Positions 32,125 to 41,830 are shown, numbered from the stretch's first letter. The stretch: DNA of 64,000 nucleotides from Mycobacterium sp. EPa45 (GCF_001021385.1 NZ_CP011773.1:3348001-3412000); one strand, 5' to 3'. Notes: a model not told the origin generated them from the sequence alone. Program-made: numbers and translations.

Positions 32125-34647
32125 ATGACGGATGTCGTCAGCAATGCGCCGGGAGATGTCGTCGACCACGACGGCATCGGAGCGCGGCCGGATGAACACA
32201 GCCGCACCGGGTTGTCGGCCGATGCGCTGCGCCGCGCAATCGCCGACCATCTGGCTTACTCGATCGCCCGTCCGCCGAGTGTGTTGACCGCAGAGCACTA
32301 CTATCGTGCGCTGGCACTGGCCGTGCGTGACCGCATGCAACAACGTTGGATGGCCACCACCCAGGATCTGCTGCACGGCCCCGCGAAGGTGACGTGCTAC
32401 CTGTCCGCCGAATTCCTGATGGGCCCCCAACTCGGCAACAACCTGCTCAACCTGCGCATCGAGACCCAGGCCCGCGACGCGCTCGCCGCCCTGGGGCAGG
32501 ACCTCGACGCGATCCTGGCCTGTGAGGAGGAGCCCGGGCTGGGCAACGGCGGCCTCGGCCGGCTGGCCGCCTGCTACCTCGACTCGCTGGCCACCCTGCA
32601 GCGGCCATCGATCGGCTACGGGATCCGTTACGAGTTCGGCATTTTCGACCAGGAGATTCAGGACGGCTGGCAGGTCGAGAAGACCGACAACTGGTTGGTG
32701 GCCGGAAACCCCTGGGAGATAGACAAACCCGATGCCAGCTATTTGGTCAATTGGGGCGGACGCACCGAACAGTACGAGGATGTGGCAGGCAATCATCGCG
32801 TGCGGTGGATTCCCCGGCGGGTGATCAAGGGCGTCTCGTATGACACCCCGGTCCAGGGTTACGGGGTGAACACCTGCAACACACTGACCCTGTGGAGTGC
32901 GCGATCAGTCTCCTCCTTCGCGCTGGACGCATTCAACACCGGTGACTTCTACAAGGCCGTCGAGGACGAGGTTCTCTCGGAGAAGATTTCCAAGGTGCTC
33001 TACCCCAACGACGAGCCGGAAGCGGGCAAGCGGTTGCGCCTGCAGCAGCAGTACTTCTTCGTCAGCTCGTCACTGCAGGACATCCTGCGCATCCACACCG
33101 AGCGCGCCCGGCTGCCTTTGAGCGCCCTGCCCGACAAGTGGGCGATCCAACTCAACGACACGCACCCCTCGATCGCAGTCGCCGAACTGATGCGCCTGCT
33201 GATCGACGAGCACCACCTGGGCTGGGACGAGGCGTGGGACATCACCACCGCCACGTTTGCCTACACCAATCACACGCTGCTGCCCGAGGCGCTCGAGACC
33301 TGGCCACTGGGCCTTTTCGGCGAATCCCTGCCCCGGCACCTGGAACTCATCTACGAGATCAACAGCCGATTCCTCGAGCAGGTGGCTACCAGGTTCCCCG
33401 GCGATGAGGAACGGGCACGGCGGATGTCGCTCATCGGTGAGGACGGCGGCAAGAGCGTGCGGATGGCACATCTGGCCACGGTCGGTAGCCATACCGTCAA
33501 CGGCGTGGCTGCACTGCACTCCGAGTTATTGAAAGCCAGTGTGCTGAAAGACTTCTACGAGATGTGGCCGGAGCGCTTCGGCAACGTCACCAACGGTGTG
33601 ACGCCTCGGCGATTCCTGGCGTTGTCGAACCCTGGTCTGCGGACCCTACTGGATGAGACCGTCGGCGATGGCTGGCTGACCGACCTGGACCAGCTGCGCC
33701 GACTCGAGGCCTACGTCGACGACCCTGAGTTCCGGCAGCGCTGGCGAGACATGAAGCGCACGAACAAGAGTCGACTCGCCGAGTACGTGCACTCCGCGAC
33801 CGGCATCGAACTCGACCCGACCTGGATGTTCGACATCCAGGTCAAGCGCATCCACGAATACAAGCGTCAGCACCTCAACGTGCTGCACATCATCACCCTG
33901 TACAACCGGCTCAAGCGCAACCCGGGCTTCGCGATCGCGCCGCGGGCGTTCATCTTCGGCGGTAAGGCGGCACCCGGCTACTTCATCGCCAAGCGGATGA
34001 TCCGGTTGATCACCGCTGTGGGCGCCACCGTCAACAACGATCCCGACGTCAACCGGTTCATGCGGGTGGTGTTCCTGCCGAACTTCAACGTCAAGAACGC
34101 CCACCTCATCTACCCCGCGGCCAATCTGTCCGAGCAGATCTCCACCGCCGGCAAGGAAGCATCCGGCACCGGGAACATGAAGTTCATGATCAACGGCGCG
34201 TTGACCATCGGGACGCTCGACGGCGCCAATGTCGAAATCCGCGAGGAAGCCGGCCCCGAGAACTTCTTCCTGTTCGGCCTCACCGTCGAGGAGGTGGAGG
34301 AACTCAAAACCGGCGGTTACCAGCCGACGAGCTTCGTGGAGCGCGACCCCGAGCTGGCCGAGGTGCTTGAACTCCTCGCCGGCGGCACCTTCACCCACGG
34401 TAATACCGAGGTGTTGCGGCCGCTGCTCGACAACCTGCTGCACCACGATCCGTTCCTGGTGCTCGCGGACTATCGCTCGTATGTGGACTGCCAGGCGCGG
34501 GTCAGCGCCGCGTGGCAGGACACCGACGCGTGGTCGCGGATGTCGATCCTCAACGCCGCGCGCAGCGGCAGATTCTCCTCGGATCGCGCCATCGCCGAGT
34601 ACTCCGACGAGATCTGGCATGTCGGTGCGATGCCGGTGACGCTCTAG
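32125..34647 (+). CDS. glgP: Glycogen/alpha-glucan phosphorylase
   Basis: An 840-residue glycosyltransferase family 35 enzyme that releases glucose 1-phosphate from glycogen or other alpha-1,4-glucans. Typical segments are EEPGLGNGGLGRLAACYLDS, GYGIRYEFGIFDQ, the YTNHTLLPEALETW stretch, FDIQVKRIHEYKRQHLN and the PLP-binding lysine in EASGTGNMKFMINGA. Length matches the family. CAGGAGAACGC precedes the ATG. Its TAG stop shares four bases (CTAG) with the stop of the convergent alcohol dehydrogenase. No other glycogen genes are nearby. Confidence 0.96.
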   Translation: MTDVVSNAPGDVVDHDGIGARPDEHSRTGLSADALRRAIADHLAYSIARPPSVLTAEHYYRALALAVRDRMQQRWMATTQDLLHGPAKVTCYLSAEFLMGPQLGNNLLNLRIETQARDALAALGQDLDAILACEEEPGLGNGGLGRLAACYLDSLATLQRPSIGYGIRYEFGIFDQEIQDGWQVEKTDNWLVAGNPWEIDKPDASYLVNWGGRTEQYEDVAGNHRVRWIPRRVIKGVSYDTPVQGYGVNTCNTLTLWSARSVSSFALDAFNTGDFYKAVEDEVLSEKISKVLYPNDEPEAGKRLRLQQQYFFVSSSLQDILRIHTERARLPLSALPDKWAIQLNDTHPSIAVAELMRLLIDEHHLGWDEAWDITTATFAYTNHTLLPEALETWPLGLFGESLPRHLELIYEINSRFLEQVATRFPGDEERARRMSLIGEDGGKSVRMAHLATVGSHTVNGVAALHSELLKASVLKDFYEMWPERFGNVTNGVTPRRFLALSNPGLRTLLDETVGDGWLTDLDQLRRLEAYVDDPEFRQRWRDMKRTNKSRLAEYVHSATGIELDPTWMFDIQVKRIHEYKRQHLNVLHIITLYNRLKRNPGFAIAPRAFIFGGKAAPGYFIAKRMIRLITAVGATVNNDPDVNRFMRVVFLPNFNVKNAHLIYPAANLSEQISTAGKEASGTGNMKFMINGALTIGTLDGANVEIREEAGPENFFLFGLTVEEVEELKTGGYQPTSFVERDPELAEVLELLAGGTFTHGNTEVLRPLLDNLLHHDPFLVLADYRSYVDCQARVSAAWQDTDAWSRMSILNAARSGRFSSDRAIAEYSDEIWHVGAMPVTL

Positions 34648-35576
34648 GGCTCCAGCACGACCTTGATGGCTCCGCTTCGGCGGTCGCCCGCAACGCGAAA
34701 TGCCTCCGCAGCGTCGGCCAGAGGGAAGCGGTGGGTGATGACCGTGGCCGCGATTTCCGGGTCCGCCGCCAATGCCGCTGCCGCGTCGATGAATTCACGA
34801 CCGCCGGGCTTGCGGTCGTAGCACATGGAGGCGGTCAGCGTCAGTTCCTTGAGCATCCACGGGATGCCGGGAATCGCTCGGTCTCCGTGCGAGACACCGA
34901 CTACCGCGATCCGGCCGCCCGGCACGGCCTGTCGCACACAGTCGGCCACCGCCTCGTCGGAGCCCACCGCCTCGACGACGACGTCGTACTCGCCTTTCGG
35001 GGCTCCGCCGCCGAGTCGCTCGCCGGCTTCGATCTGATGCGGGTGGCGGGCCTGCAGGTCGACCTCCAGGCCCATGGCGCGGGCCGCGGCAACGGCCAGC
35101 AACCCGACGCTGCCGCCGCCGACGACCAGCACCCGGTCGGTCGACCCGGCGCCGACCTTGCGCAACGCATGCCAGGAGACCGCGAGGGGTTCCACCAGGC
35201 AGGCGTCGGACACGGGCAGGCCGGCGGGCAGCGGGACAAGGCACTCGGTTGGCACCCGGACGCGGTCGGCGAGACCGCCGTCGAATGCGACCCCGAGCAG
35301 CCCGTGCGGCGCGCGTCCCCGGCACCGCTGCGGTGACCCGCCGCCGCACTGATCGCACTGCCCGCAGCCCACTGTCGGTTCGACACAGTACGTCTGGCCA
35401 TCCACGGTTCCGGCGATCTCGTGACCAATCGTGACCGGCAGGCTGAACGACAGCATGCCGAGGTCACTGCCGCAGATGCTGGCCGACCCGACCTCGAGGA
35501 CCGGCCACACACCCGTGGGCTCGTCCACGTCGACGACGGTGGCTGACCCCTGGATCGAGCGGACGGCGCGCATCAT
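34644..35576 (-). CDS. Zinc-dependent medium-chain alcohol dehydrogenase
   Basis: A 310-residue MDR-family dehydrogenase. The catalytic zinc ligands are in ICGSDLGM and TIGHEIAG; the structural zinc site is present as GCGQCDQCGGGSPQRC. The nucleotide-binding glycine motif is VVGGGSVGLLAV (about 150-161). It is slightly shorter than the typical 340-350 residues. The alcohol or polyol substrate is unknown. Two adjacent ATGs (35576 and 35573) are possible starts. Its stop overlaps that of glgP. Confidence 0.9.
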   Translation of the reverse strand: MMRAVRSIQGSATVVDVDEPTGVWPVLEVGSASICGSDLGMLSFSLPVTIGHEIAGTVDGQTYCVEPTVGCGQCDQCGGGSPQRCRGRAPHGLLGVAFDGGLADRVRVPTECLVPLPAGLPVSDACLVEPLAVSWHALRKVGAGSTDRVLVVGGGSVGLLAVAAARAMGLEVDLQARHPHQIEAGERLGGGAPKGEYDVVVEAVGSDEAVADCVRQAVPGGRIAVVGVSHGDRAIPGIPWMLKELTLTASMCYDRKPGGREFIDAAAALAADPEIAATVITHRFPLADAAEAFRVAGDRRSGAIKVVLEP

Positions 35577-35600
35577 CGTTCGATTGTCCAGTAGGCGTCG

Positions 35601-37226
35601 TCACCGGCCGTGCACGGACCCGTCGAGGGCCTGACGTTCCTTCAGCGCGGTGCGTGCCCGTTGCTCGGCGGCGTGTGCCGCCTCGGTGAGCGCGGCGTCC
35701 TCGTCGGCGGGGTCGGCGGTGAGGAAGCTGCCGCTACCGGGTGCGCCACCGAAGCCGAGCTTGTTCATCCGCTTGGGCACCGGAGCGCCCTGGTATTCCA
35801 GCGCGATCGGGTGTCCGTCGGCGCCCACCGGTCCCAGCGGCTGATGCAGCTCGACGTATGCGCCGTGCGGCAGCCGCTTGAGGATGCCGGTCTCGACGCC
35901 GTGCTCGAGCACCTCCCGGTCGCTGCGCTGCAGCGCGACCGCCCAGCGGTAGGTGATGAAGAAGACCAGCGGTGGCAGCACCACCATTCCGATGCGGCCG
36001 ATCCAGGTCGTCGCGTTCAACGATATGTGGAAGGTGTAGGCGATGATGTCGTTCATCGCGCTGTAGGTCAGCACGATGTAGAAGGCGATCGCCATGGCGC
36101 CGATGCCGGTTCGCACCGGTGCGTCCCGCGGCCGCTGCAGCAGGTTGTGGTGCGCGTCATCGCCGGTGAACCGCTTCTCGATCCACGGGTAGGCGATGAG
36201 CACCAGGAAGATGACGCCCATCAGGACGGCGACCGCGACCGCCGCCGGAATGGTGTGGTGGCCGACGTAGATTTCCCATGCGGGCCACAACCGGATCAGC
36301 CCGTCGGTCCACATCAGATAGAAGTCGGGCTGGCTACCCGCCGACACCTGGGCGGGCTTGTATGGGCCGATCTGCCAGATCGGGTTGATCTGCAGCAAGC
36401 CCCCCATCAAGCCCAGGATGCCGACCGTCATCGCGAAGAAGGCACCCGACTTCACCGCGAACACCGGCATGACCCGCACCCCGACCACGTTCTTCTCGGT
36501 ACGGCCGGGACCAGGAAACTGCGTGTGCTTTTGAAACCACACCAGCGCCAGATGAAGACCGATGAGCGCCAACATGATTCCGGGGAAGATCAGGATGTGG
36601 ATGGCGTAGAGCCGCGGGATCAGAACTTCGCCCGGGAAGTCGCCGCCGAACAGCGCCCAGTGCAACCAGGTGCCGATCACCGGAATCCCGAGTGTGATCG
36701 ACGACAGCGCCGCCCGGATTCCGGTGCCCGAGAGCAGGTCGTCGGGCAACGAGTAGCCGAAGAACCCTTCGAACATGGCCAAGATCAACAGCAGTGATCC
36801 GATCACCCAATTGGCCTCGCGGGGGCGACGGAAGGCGCCGGTGAAGAAGATGCGCGCGAGGTGCACCATGATCGCCGCGGCGAACAGCAGCGCCGCCCAG
36901 TGGTGAATCTGGCGGACGAACAAGCCGCCACGCACCTCGAAGGTGATGTCGAGGGTGGAGGCGTAGGCCTTCGACATCTGGATACCGCGCAGCGGCTGGT
37001 ACGCGCCGTTATACGTGACCTCGGTCATCGACGGGTCGAAGAACAACGTCAGATATACGCCCGTCAACAGCAGGACGATGAAGCTGTACAACGCGATCTC
37101 GCCCAGCAGGAACGACCAATGTGTGGGGAAGACTTTGTTCAGCTGGCGCCGGACCGCGGCCGACGGGTGATAGCGAGAGTCGATTGCATCCCCTTGGGAT
37201 GCGACCAGCGTGGACAGTGATTTCAT
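35601..37226 (-). CDS. qcrB: Cytochrome bc1 complex cytochrome b subunit (solitary QcrB)
   Basis: A 541-residue integral membrane protein nearly identical in layout to actinobacterial QcrB: eight or more membrane helices, haem-ligand histidines in [28 protein letters not shown] and IGLHLALVW, and the quinol-site region [11 protein letters not shown] and [10 protein letters not shown] in place of PEWY. In mycobacteria QcrB normally comes from ctaE-qcrCAB. Here it stands alone: the cytochrome c and Rieske genes are absent on both sides. It is probably a second copy that could substitute for the main subunit. The ATG at 37226 follows GGAGCC; a 247-bp gap upstream has room for its own promoter. 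Confidence 0.93.
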   Translation of the reverse strand: MKSLSTLVASQGDAIDSRYHPSAAVRRQLNKVFPTHWSFLLGEIALYSFIVLLLTGVYLTLFFDPSMTEVTYNGAYQPLRGIQMSKAYASTLDITFEVRGGLFVRQIHHWAALLFAAAIMVHLARIFFTGAFRRPREANWVIGSLLLILAMFEGFFGYSLPDDLLSGTGIRAALSSITLGIPVIGTWLHWALFGGDFPGEVLIPRLYAIHILIFPGIMLALIGLHLALVWFQKHTQFPGPGRTEKNVVGVRVMPVFAVKSGAFFAMTVGILGLMGGLLQINPIWQIGPYKPAQVSAGSQPDFYLMWTDGLIRLWPAWEIYVGHHTIPAAVAVAVLMGVIFLVLIAYPWIEKRFTGDDAHHNLLQRPRDAPVRTGIGAMAIAFYIVLTYSAMNDIIAYTFHISLNATTWIGRIGMVVLPPLVFFITYRWAVALQRSDREVLEHGVETGILKRLPHGAYVELHQPLGPVGADGHPIALEYQGAPVPKRMNKLGFGGAPGSGSFLTADPADEDAALTEAAHAAEQRARTALKERQALDGSVHGR

Positions 37227-37473
37227 TGCGAGGCTCCTGCAAGCTGCGCCCGTGCTGAGTTGAGCAGACAAGGGTGCTTCGGAGCCGCGCGCGCCGCGGA
37301 TGGCCGCCGGGGCGCCTGGTCATTATTACGTCAGAATTGGCGGCTCAGGCCTCGAGCGGCGCGCTGGTCTTGACGGCACCCACCGGCAAAGTGCGCCATG
37401 CCTTTTGGCAGGGATCGAGAACGTTCCGTGTCGTCGGGGTACGTTGATCTGCGACGGATGACGAGGAGTGTGA

Positions 37474-38472
37474 GTGGGTGCAGTGACGGAGGACGCTCCC
37501 CCGGCTGGGTTCCGGCGCATCCCGCTGGAAATCCGCAAGGTCGCCACGGTCCTTGCCATCGCGATCGTGCTGGCGTCGAGCTTCGCCGCCGCCTACACCG
37601 TCGCACTCGGACGGCCCTCCCCGCGCAACCTGCCGGTCGGCGTGGTCGGGTCGACAGCGGCCACCGCACCGTTTGTGAATGCGTTGCACAGCAACAAGAA
37701 CGAGTTCGACGTTCACGGTTACCCGACGCGGGACGAGGCGGTCACCGCGATCAACCAGCAGCGCATCACGGCCGCGATCGACGCCACCGCAAGTCCGCCG
37801 CAGCTGTTGCTGTCCAGTGCCAGCGACCCGTCGGGCAGCCGCGCCCTGATCCAGCTGGACCAGACCCAGCCTGGACAGTTCATCCTGCCCATCGTCGACC
37901 TGCATCCACTGCCGCCGTCCGACCCCGCGGGGCTGGCCACGTTCTATCTCGTCATCGCCGCCACGATCCTGGGCTTCATAACGATGTTCCAGCTGCGCGC
38001 CAACGTCAAAACACTCACTTTGCGGCGCTGGCTGCTGTGCATGCTGGTGCTCGCGGTCGTCGGCGGAGCGGCGCTGGCGGTGGTGACCGGACCGGTTCTC
38101 AAAGCGCTGAGCACCCCGTTCCCCCAGCTCTGGCTGCTGATTTCACTACAGATCGCAGTCGCTGCGGCGTTCAATTCGACGATGCTCGTGCTGATCCACC
38201 GGTGGGCCATCATCCCGACCTGGCTCGTGTTCATCCTGCTGGGCAACACCTCGTCCGGCGGGGCGGTGTCGGCGACGCTGCTGCCGCAGCCGTTTGCGTT
38301 CTTCAACCACGCGCTGCCCAGCGGCGCGACGGTGTCGGCGATCCACGCGGCGACCTACTTTCCGCACAATCAGCGACCGCTGCCGTACATCGTGCTCGGC
38401 CTCTGGCTGGCGGTCAGCCTGACCGCGCTGGTCGTGGCCTCGCGCACGCTGCGCCGCTCACCGGCGGAGTGA
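37474..38472 (+). CDS. YhgE/Pip-like (ABC-2 type) membrane protein
   Basis: A 332-residue membrane protein with one N-terminal segment (about 24-44), an extracytoplasmic domain of about 120 residues (PVGVVGSTAATAPFVNAL, YPTRDEAVTAINQQRITAAI) and five C-terminal membrane segments from about residue 165. This is the form of YhgE/Pip and DUF3533-like ABC-2 family proteins, which resemble lipid or drug exporter permeases and lack a linked ATPase. The GTG at 37474 has ACGAGGAG upstream; GTG at 37483 is an alternative. It is followed after 17 bp by a MOSC protein on the same strand. Confidence 0.75.
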   Translation: MGAVTEDAPPAGFRRIPLEIRKVATVLAIAIVLASSFAAAYTVALGRPSPRNLPVGVVGSTAATAPFVNALHSNKNEFDVHGYPTRDEAVTAINQQRITAAIDATASPPQLLLSSASDPSGSRALIQLDQTQPGQFILPIVDLHPLPPSDPAGLATFYLVIAATILGFITMFQLRANVKTLTLRRWLLCMLVLAVVGGAALAVVTGPVLKALSTPFPQLWLLISLQIAVAAAFNSTMLVLIHRWAIIPTWLVFILLGNTSSGGAVSATLLPQPFAFFNHALPSGATVSAIHAATYFPHNQRPLPYIVLGLWLAVSLTALVVASRTLRRSPAE

Positions 38473-38489
38473 CGATCTACGCTGGGTGA

Positions 38490-39470
38490 ATGATTACCGC
38501 CGGCCGTATCACCTCGATCTGGCGTTATCCGGTGAAGTCGATGCAGGGCGAGCGTGTGGCCGAGGCCGCGATCGGTGAGCTCGGTCTGCACGCCGACCGC
38601 ACCTGGGCCGTGCGCGACATCGAATCGGACGCCACCACCAGCGCCAAACGACTGCCCGGGCTGCTGTGGTTGACGGCGCACTACGCGACGACCCCGGCGC
38701 CGGACGCCGGGCCGGGACACGCCCCCGAGGTGCTGATCAGCTTCCCGGACGGCGCCCAAATTTCCAGCTCTGATCCCGATGTGCACCAAGCACTTTCGCG
38801 ATACCTCGACCGCGAGGTCGAGCTTCGGCCGCTGCCGCCGCTCGACCGCCGAGACCAATACCGCGGACCCATGGCCACAAAGACCGACCTGCGCACGATC
38901 TTCGGCCTCGAGGACGACGAGCCGCTACCCGACCTGTCGATGTTCCCGGTACGCAAGCTCGCCGAGATCAGCCGCTACGCCACCCCGGTCGGCAGCTACG
39001 TGGATGCCTACCCGGTCCACATCATCACCGAGCAGAGCCTGGCCACCCTCGGGTCAATGGCACCCGATTCCGATTTCGACGTCCGGCGGTTCCGCCCGAC
39101 GATCGTCGTGGACTCCCCCAGCACGGCGGCGCATCCGGAATGGGAGTGGTGTGGCGGACGGCTTCACAGCCCGCGTGCCGAACTGCAGCCGCTGATCCCC
39201 ACCATCCGCTGCGTGATGCCTTCGCACGAGCAGCCCGAGCTCAAGCGGGACAAGGACATCACCCGAACCATCGCCGCACATACCCGCCGCTGTTTGGGCG
39301 TCTACGGCAACGTCACGCGCGCCGGCCATCTCGCCGAAGGCGATGTGCTGCAGTTGAATCCGCCCAATCGAACGGCGCTGGGCGCGACCGCCGGCTCCGG
39401 TGCGGCGACAGTGAAGCGAGCCGTCATGCGCGCGGTGTCCGCGGCCATGCCGAGCGGGAAAAGGGGTTGA
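38490..39470 (+). CDS. MOSC domain protein
   Basis: A 326-residue protein with an N-terminal MOSC-N beta-barrel (YPVKSMQGERVAEAAIGELG) and a C-terminal MOSC domain. MOSC proteins bind molybdenum cofactor and include sulfurases and reductases of the mARC/YcbX type. The conserved cysteine expected in the C-terminal part is present in RRCLGVYGNVTRAG. Activity cannot be predicted more closely. It is followed after 2 bp by a 61-residue membrane protein. Confidence 0.9.
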   Translation: MITAGRITSIWRYPVKSMQGERVAEAAIGELGLHADRTWAVRDIESDATTSAKRLPGLLWLTAHYATTPAPDAGPGHAPEVLISFPDGAQISSSDPDVHQALSRYLDREVELRPLPPLDRRDQYRGPMATKTDLRTIFGLEDDEPLPDLSMFPVRKLAEISRYATPVGSYVDAYPVHIITEQSLATLGSMAPDSDFDVRRFRPTIVVDSPSTAAHPEWEWCGGRLHSPRAELQPLIPTIRCVMPSHEQPELKRDKDITRTIAAHTRRCLGVYGNVTRAGHLAEGDVLQLNPPNRTALGATAGSGAATVKRAVMRAVSAAMPSGKRG

Positions 39471-39472
39471 GC

Positions 39473-39658
39473 ATGCGTCATGTCATCGGTGGTCTCGGCG
39501 TGCTGGTCGCGCTGTTCGGGCTGTTGTTCACGCTCCAGGGCTTCGGAGCGGTTCAGGGCAGCCCGATGAGCAACACCACGACCTGGTCGGTACTGGGGCC
39601 GATCGTGGTCCTGGTCGGCGTCTTCCTTGCCTTCATGGTCTGGCGACCGCGCCGCTAG
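39473..39658 (+). CDS. Small two-span membrane protein
   Basis: A 61-residue protein with two hydrophobic segments (about 5-24 and 38-56) joined by a short polar loop and ending in basic residues (WRPRR). It starts 2 bp after the MOSC stop with AAAAGGGG upstream, so it is co-translated. No family is recognised. Its TAG stop shares CTAG with the stop of the small convergent gene. Confidence 0.65.
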   Translation: MRHVIGGLGVLVALFGLLFTLQGFGAVQGSPMSNTTTWSVLGPIVVLVGVFLAFMVWRPRR

Positions 39659-39798
39659 GTGGCGTAGACCCAGTACAGAACCAGGATGATCGCGGCCACC
39701 ACGTAGGTCGTCCACAGGACGATGACGGTGGTTCGCCTCGACTCGAACGGGGACATCGACTGCGGTGGGATGGGCGGATCCGCCGGCTCTGAAGTCAT
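39655..39798 (-). CDS. Very small single-span membrane protein
   Basis: A 47-residue frame: a proline-rich N-terminus (SEPADPPIPPQ), a short polar part, then one membrane segment with VIVLWTTYVVAAIILVLYW and a TAG stop. Support for its being a real gene: codon use is like the neighbours, the hydrophobic segment is well formed with basic residues before it, and its stop shares CTAG with the convergent gene. It lies between a small membrane protein gene and the MenC-like gene. No family is known. Confidence 0.55.
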   Translation of the reverse strand: MTSEPADPPIPPQSMSPFESRRTTVIVLWTTYVVAAIILVLYWVYAT

Positions 39799-39841
39799 CG
39801 GCGCGTTTGTACCCACAGGTCGTTGCGATCAAACAATGTGC

Positions 39842-40798
39842 TCACAGAAGTTCGCGGGCGATGCGCAGCCGCTCGCGCCACCATGCGATGCGGTCGGCGT
39901 CGTCGACGGCGAATTCGGCGACCCGACGCAAATCGGGCGCCGGGGCCGAGGGTGCCACCGGCAGGAAACCGTCGTCGGAGATCAACACGCGCGCCGCGGG
40001 CACGAGGTCTCCGGCCAGCGCCGCAGCAGTCCGCAGCCCGCTGGCGAATGGAAGCTCGGGCAGCGCGCCGGCCAACGCGAGACCGCTGGCCAACCCCATG
40101 CTGGTCTGGCCGACTGCCGACACCACCAACGGGAGGTCACACTTCTCGGCGAACCGCAGTGCCCGGCGTACGCCGCCGAGGGCGGCCACGTCCAGCACCA
40201 CGACATCGGCGACCTCCGACAGGGTCAGCCCGTCACTGCTGAGGTCGGACACGTCGACCGCAATCGGCACGTCGACCTGGCGGCGCAACATGGCCAGCTC
40301 ACCTGCCGTCGCGCATGGCTGCTGGACGAACTCCAGACCACCGGCCGCGGTGTCCAGCCGCGGGACCATCGCAGCGGCGGTCTCGACGTCCCACGCTTCG
40401 ACGGCCACGCATCGGACCGCCCCGTCCGATCCGAGGGCCGCGCGTACCGCCTCGAGCCGCTCGGCGTCGTCGGGCTGACCGGTGACCACCACGTCAGCCG
40501 AACGGCAGCCACTGTCGGCGGCGATGGCTCCCGCCTGCTCGGCGCTCACTGCGGGTACCGCCACCGCCACCGCCACCCGGCCACGGATGGGGTCCGGCCA
40601 ACCGACTGTGCCGCCCTCGATGGCCGAGGTCAGCCAGCGGGCAGCCACCAGATCGCTGCTCCCGCGGGGCGGGCAGAACTCACCCCACCCTTGCGGACCC
40701 TCGACGAGCATCCCCTCGCAGCCGCCGAAGCCGTGATAGCCGTCGCGGGCCGGGATGGCGAAAACCGGTGCGCCGTCGAAGTCGATCAGTGCCTTCAT
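39842..40798 (-). CDS. MenC-like enolase-superfamily protein lacking catalytic residues
   Basis: A 318-residue protein with the length and scaffold of actinobacterial o-succinylbenzoate synthase: GPQGWGEFCPP near the N-terminus, FVQQPCATAGELAMLRRQVD in the barrel and ALGGVRRAL further on. The enolase-superfamily catalytic positions are all changed: the KxK pair is ADVVVTG, the first metal ligand region (DAN) is VAVEAWD, EQP is QQP, the DES ligand is AVDVSD, and the second lysine strand is VLDVAALGG. It should not bind Mg2+ or catalyse dehydration. It begins 7 bp after the stop of the methylenetetrahydrofolate reductase gene upstream, so the two are probably co-transcribed. Confidence 0.85.
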   Translation of the reverse strand: MKALIDFDGAPVFAIPARDGYHGFGGCEGMLVEGPQGWGEFCPPRGSSDLVAARWLTSAIEGGTVGWPDPIRGRVAVAVAVPAVSAEQAGAIAADSGCRSADVVVTGQPDDAERLEAVRAALGSDGAVRCVAVEAWDVETAAAMVPRLDTAAGGLEFVQQPCATAGELAMLRRQVDVPIAVDVSDLSSDGLTLSEVADVVVLDVAALGGVRRALRFAEKCDLPLVVSAVGQTSMGLASGLALAGALPELPFASGLRTAAALAGDLVPAARVLISDDGFLPVAPSAPAPDLRRVAEFAVDDADRIAWWRERLRIARELL

Positions 40799-40805
40799 GT
40801 GGCGC

Positions 40806-41699
40806 TCAGGAGGCGGACGCGGCCGGCGACCAGTAGGCCAGCATCTCCGCGAAGGTGTCGAAGGCCGGGCGGGACATGCCGTAGGTGGCTTCGAAGTGGA
40901 TGCTCAGGGGGAACCCGAGGTCGGCGACGCCGTCGATGACACGCTTGTAGAGGTCGACCAGCAGCTGCCGCTTGACTGCCGGGTCGCTCTCGGCGAGTGA
41001 GCGCACGAAGTCCTGCTCGGCCTCGACGGCCGCATTGCCGGGGTCCTGGATCAGCCAGTTGATCAGGCCGACCCGGGACTCGACCTTCGGCACGAACCCG
41101 AACGACAGCAGGATCTCCGGGCGGTACTCGGTGGTCGCGGCGAACTCGGTCAAGAAGCCCACGATCGCGTCGGAGTAGAGCAGCTGCGTCATCCCGTACG
41201 TGGCGCCCCGGCCGCATTTGAATCCGAACCGGCCGGCTTCCTCGGCTCGGGTCGGAATGAGGATCGCGCCTCGATTCGGGACGAGGTCGGAGAAGATCGT
41301 CAACGCGTCGGTCGGTGCCACGCCGGCACCCTCGCCGTCGTTCATGGTCCGCGGAACACCCACGAACGCAACACCTTCCATGCCCGCATCGAGCAGAGCG
41401 GTCAGTCGAGCGAGCAGTGTCGGCTCGTCCATGAAGGCCGTCACCTGGGTGCACAGGCCGCGAACCCCGGGGAGCTCTGGAGAGATGCGCAACCAGTAGT
41501 CGAGCACGTCCAGCTTGGGCTTCATCTCGATCGGACGGCCACTGTCTTCTTCGATCATGCCGGGGATCATCACGTGCCCGATCCGAAGGCCGGTCTCGGC
41601 CGACAGCTGCACGACCTTGCGCGCTTCCTCCAGCATCTCGCCCGGGCTGCGGTCGGTGTTGGGCGGCACGAGTTCGAGCGCGACGGTGTTGAGGGGCAC
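40806..41699 (-). CDS. Mycobacterial-type methylenetetrahydrofolate reductase
   Basis: A 297-residue protein closely matching, from memory, M. tuberculosis Rv2172c and its M. smegmatis homologues, which reduce 5,10-methylene-tetrahydrofolate to the 5-methyl form for methionine synthesis and differ strongly from E. coli MetF. Shared segments include LNTVALELVPPN at the N-terminus, FVGVPRTMNDGEG, RGATYGMTQLLYSDAIVGF and RVIDGVADLGFPLSIH. The GTG at 41699 has AGGAGC upstream. It is the first gene of a two-gene minus-strand unit with the MenC-like protein. Confidence 0.85.
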   Translation of the reverse strand: MPLNTVALELVPPNTDRSPGEMLEEARKVVQLSAETGLRIGHVMIPGMIEEDSGRPIEMKPKLDVLDYWLRISPELPGVRGLCTQVTAFMDEPTLLARLTALLDAGMEGVAFVGVPRTMNDGEGAGVAPTDALTIFSDLVPNRGAILIPTRAEEAGRFGFKCGRGATYGMTQLLYSDAIVGFLTEFAATTEYRPEILLSFGFVPKVESRVGLINWLIQDPGNAAVEAEQDFVRSLAESDPAVKRQLLVDLYKRVIDGVADLGFPLSIHFEATYGMSRPAFDTFAEMLAYWSPAASAS

Positions 41700-41830
41700 G
41701 AAACTGCTCCTGACGAGACGACTGGTTCCGGTATGTGGTCCGGGTTGGCCGCCGGACGCGATCCGCCGATCACCATACAGATAGCCCGGTCGAGGCCTTG
41801 ATTCGCCCGAAACGCGGTAACTTTCTGGGG

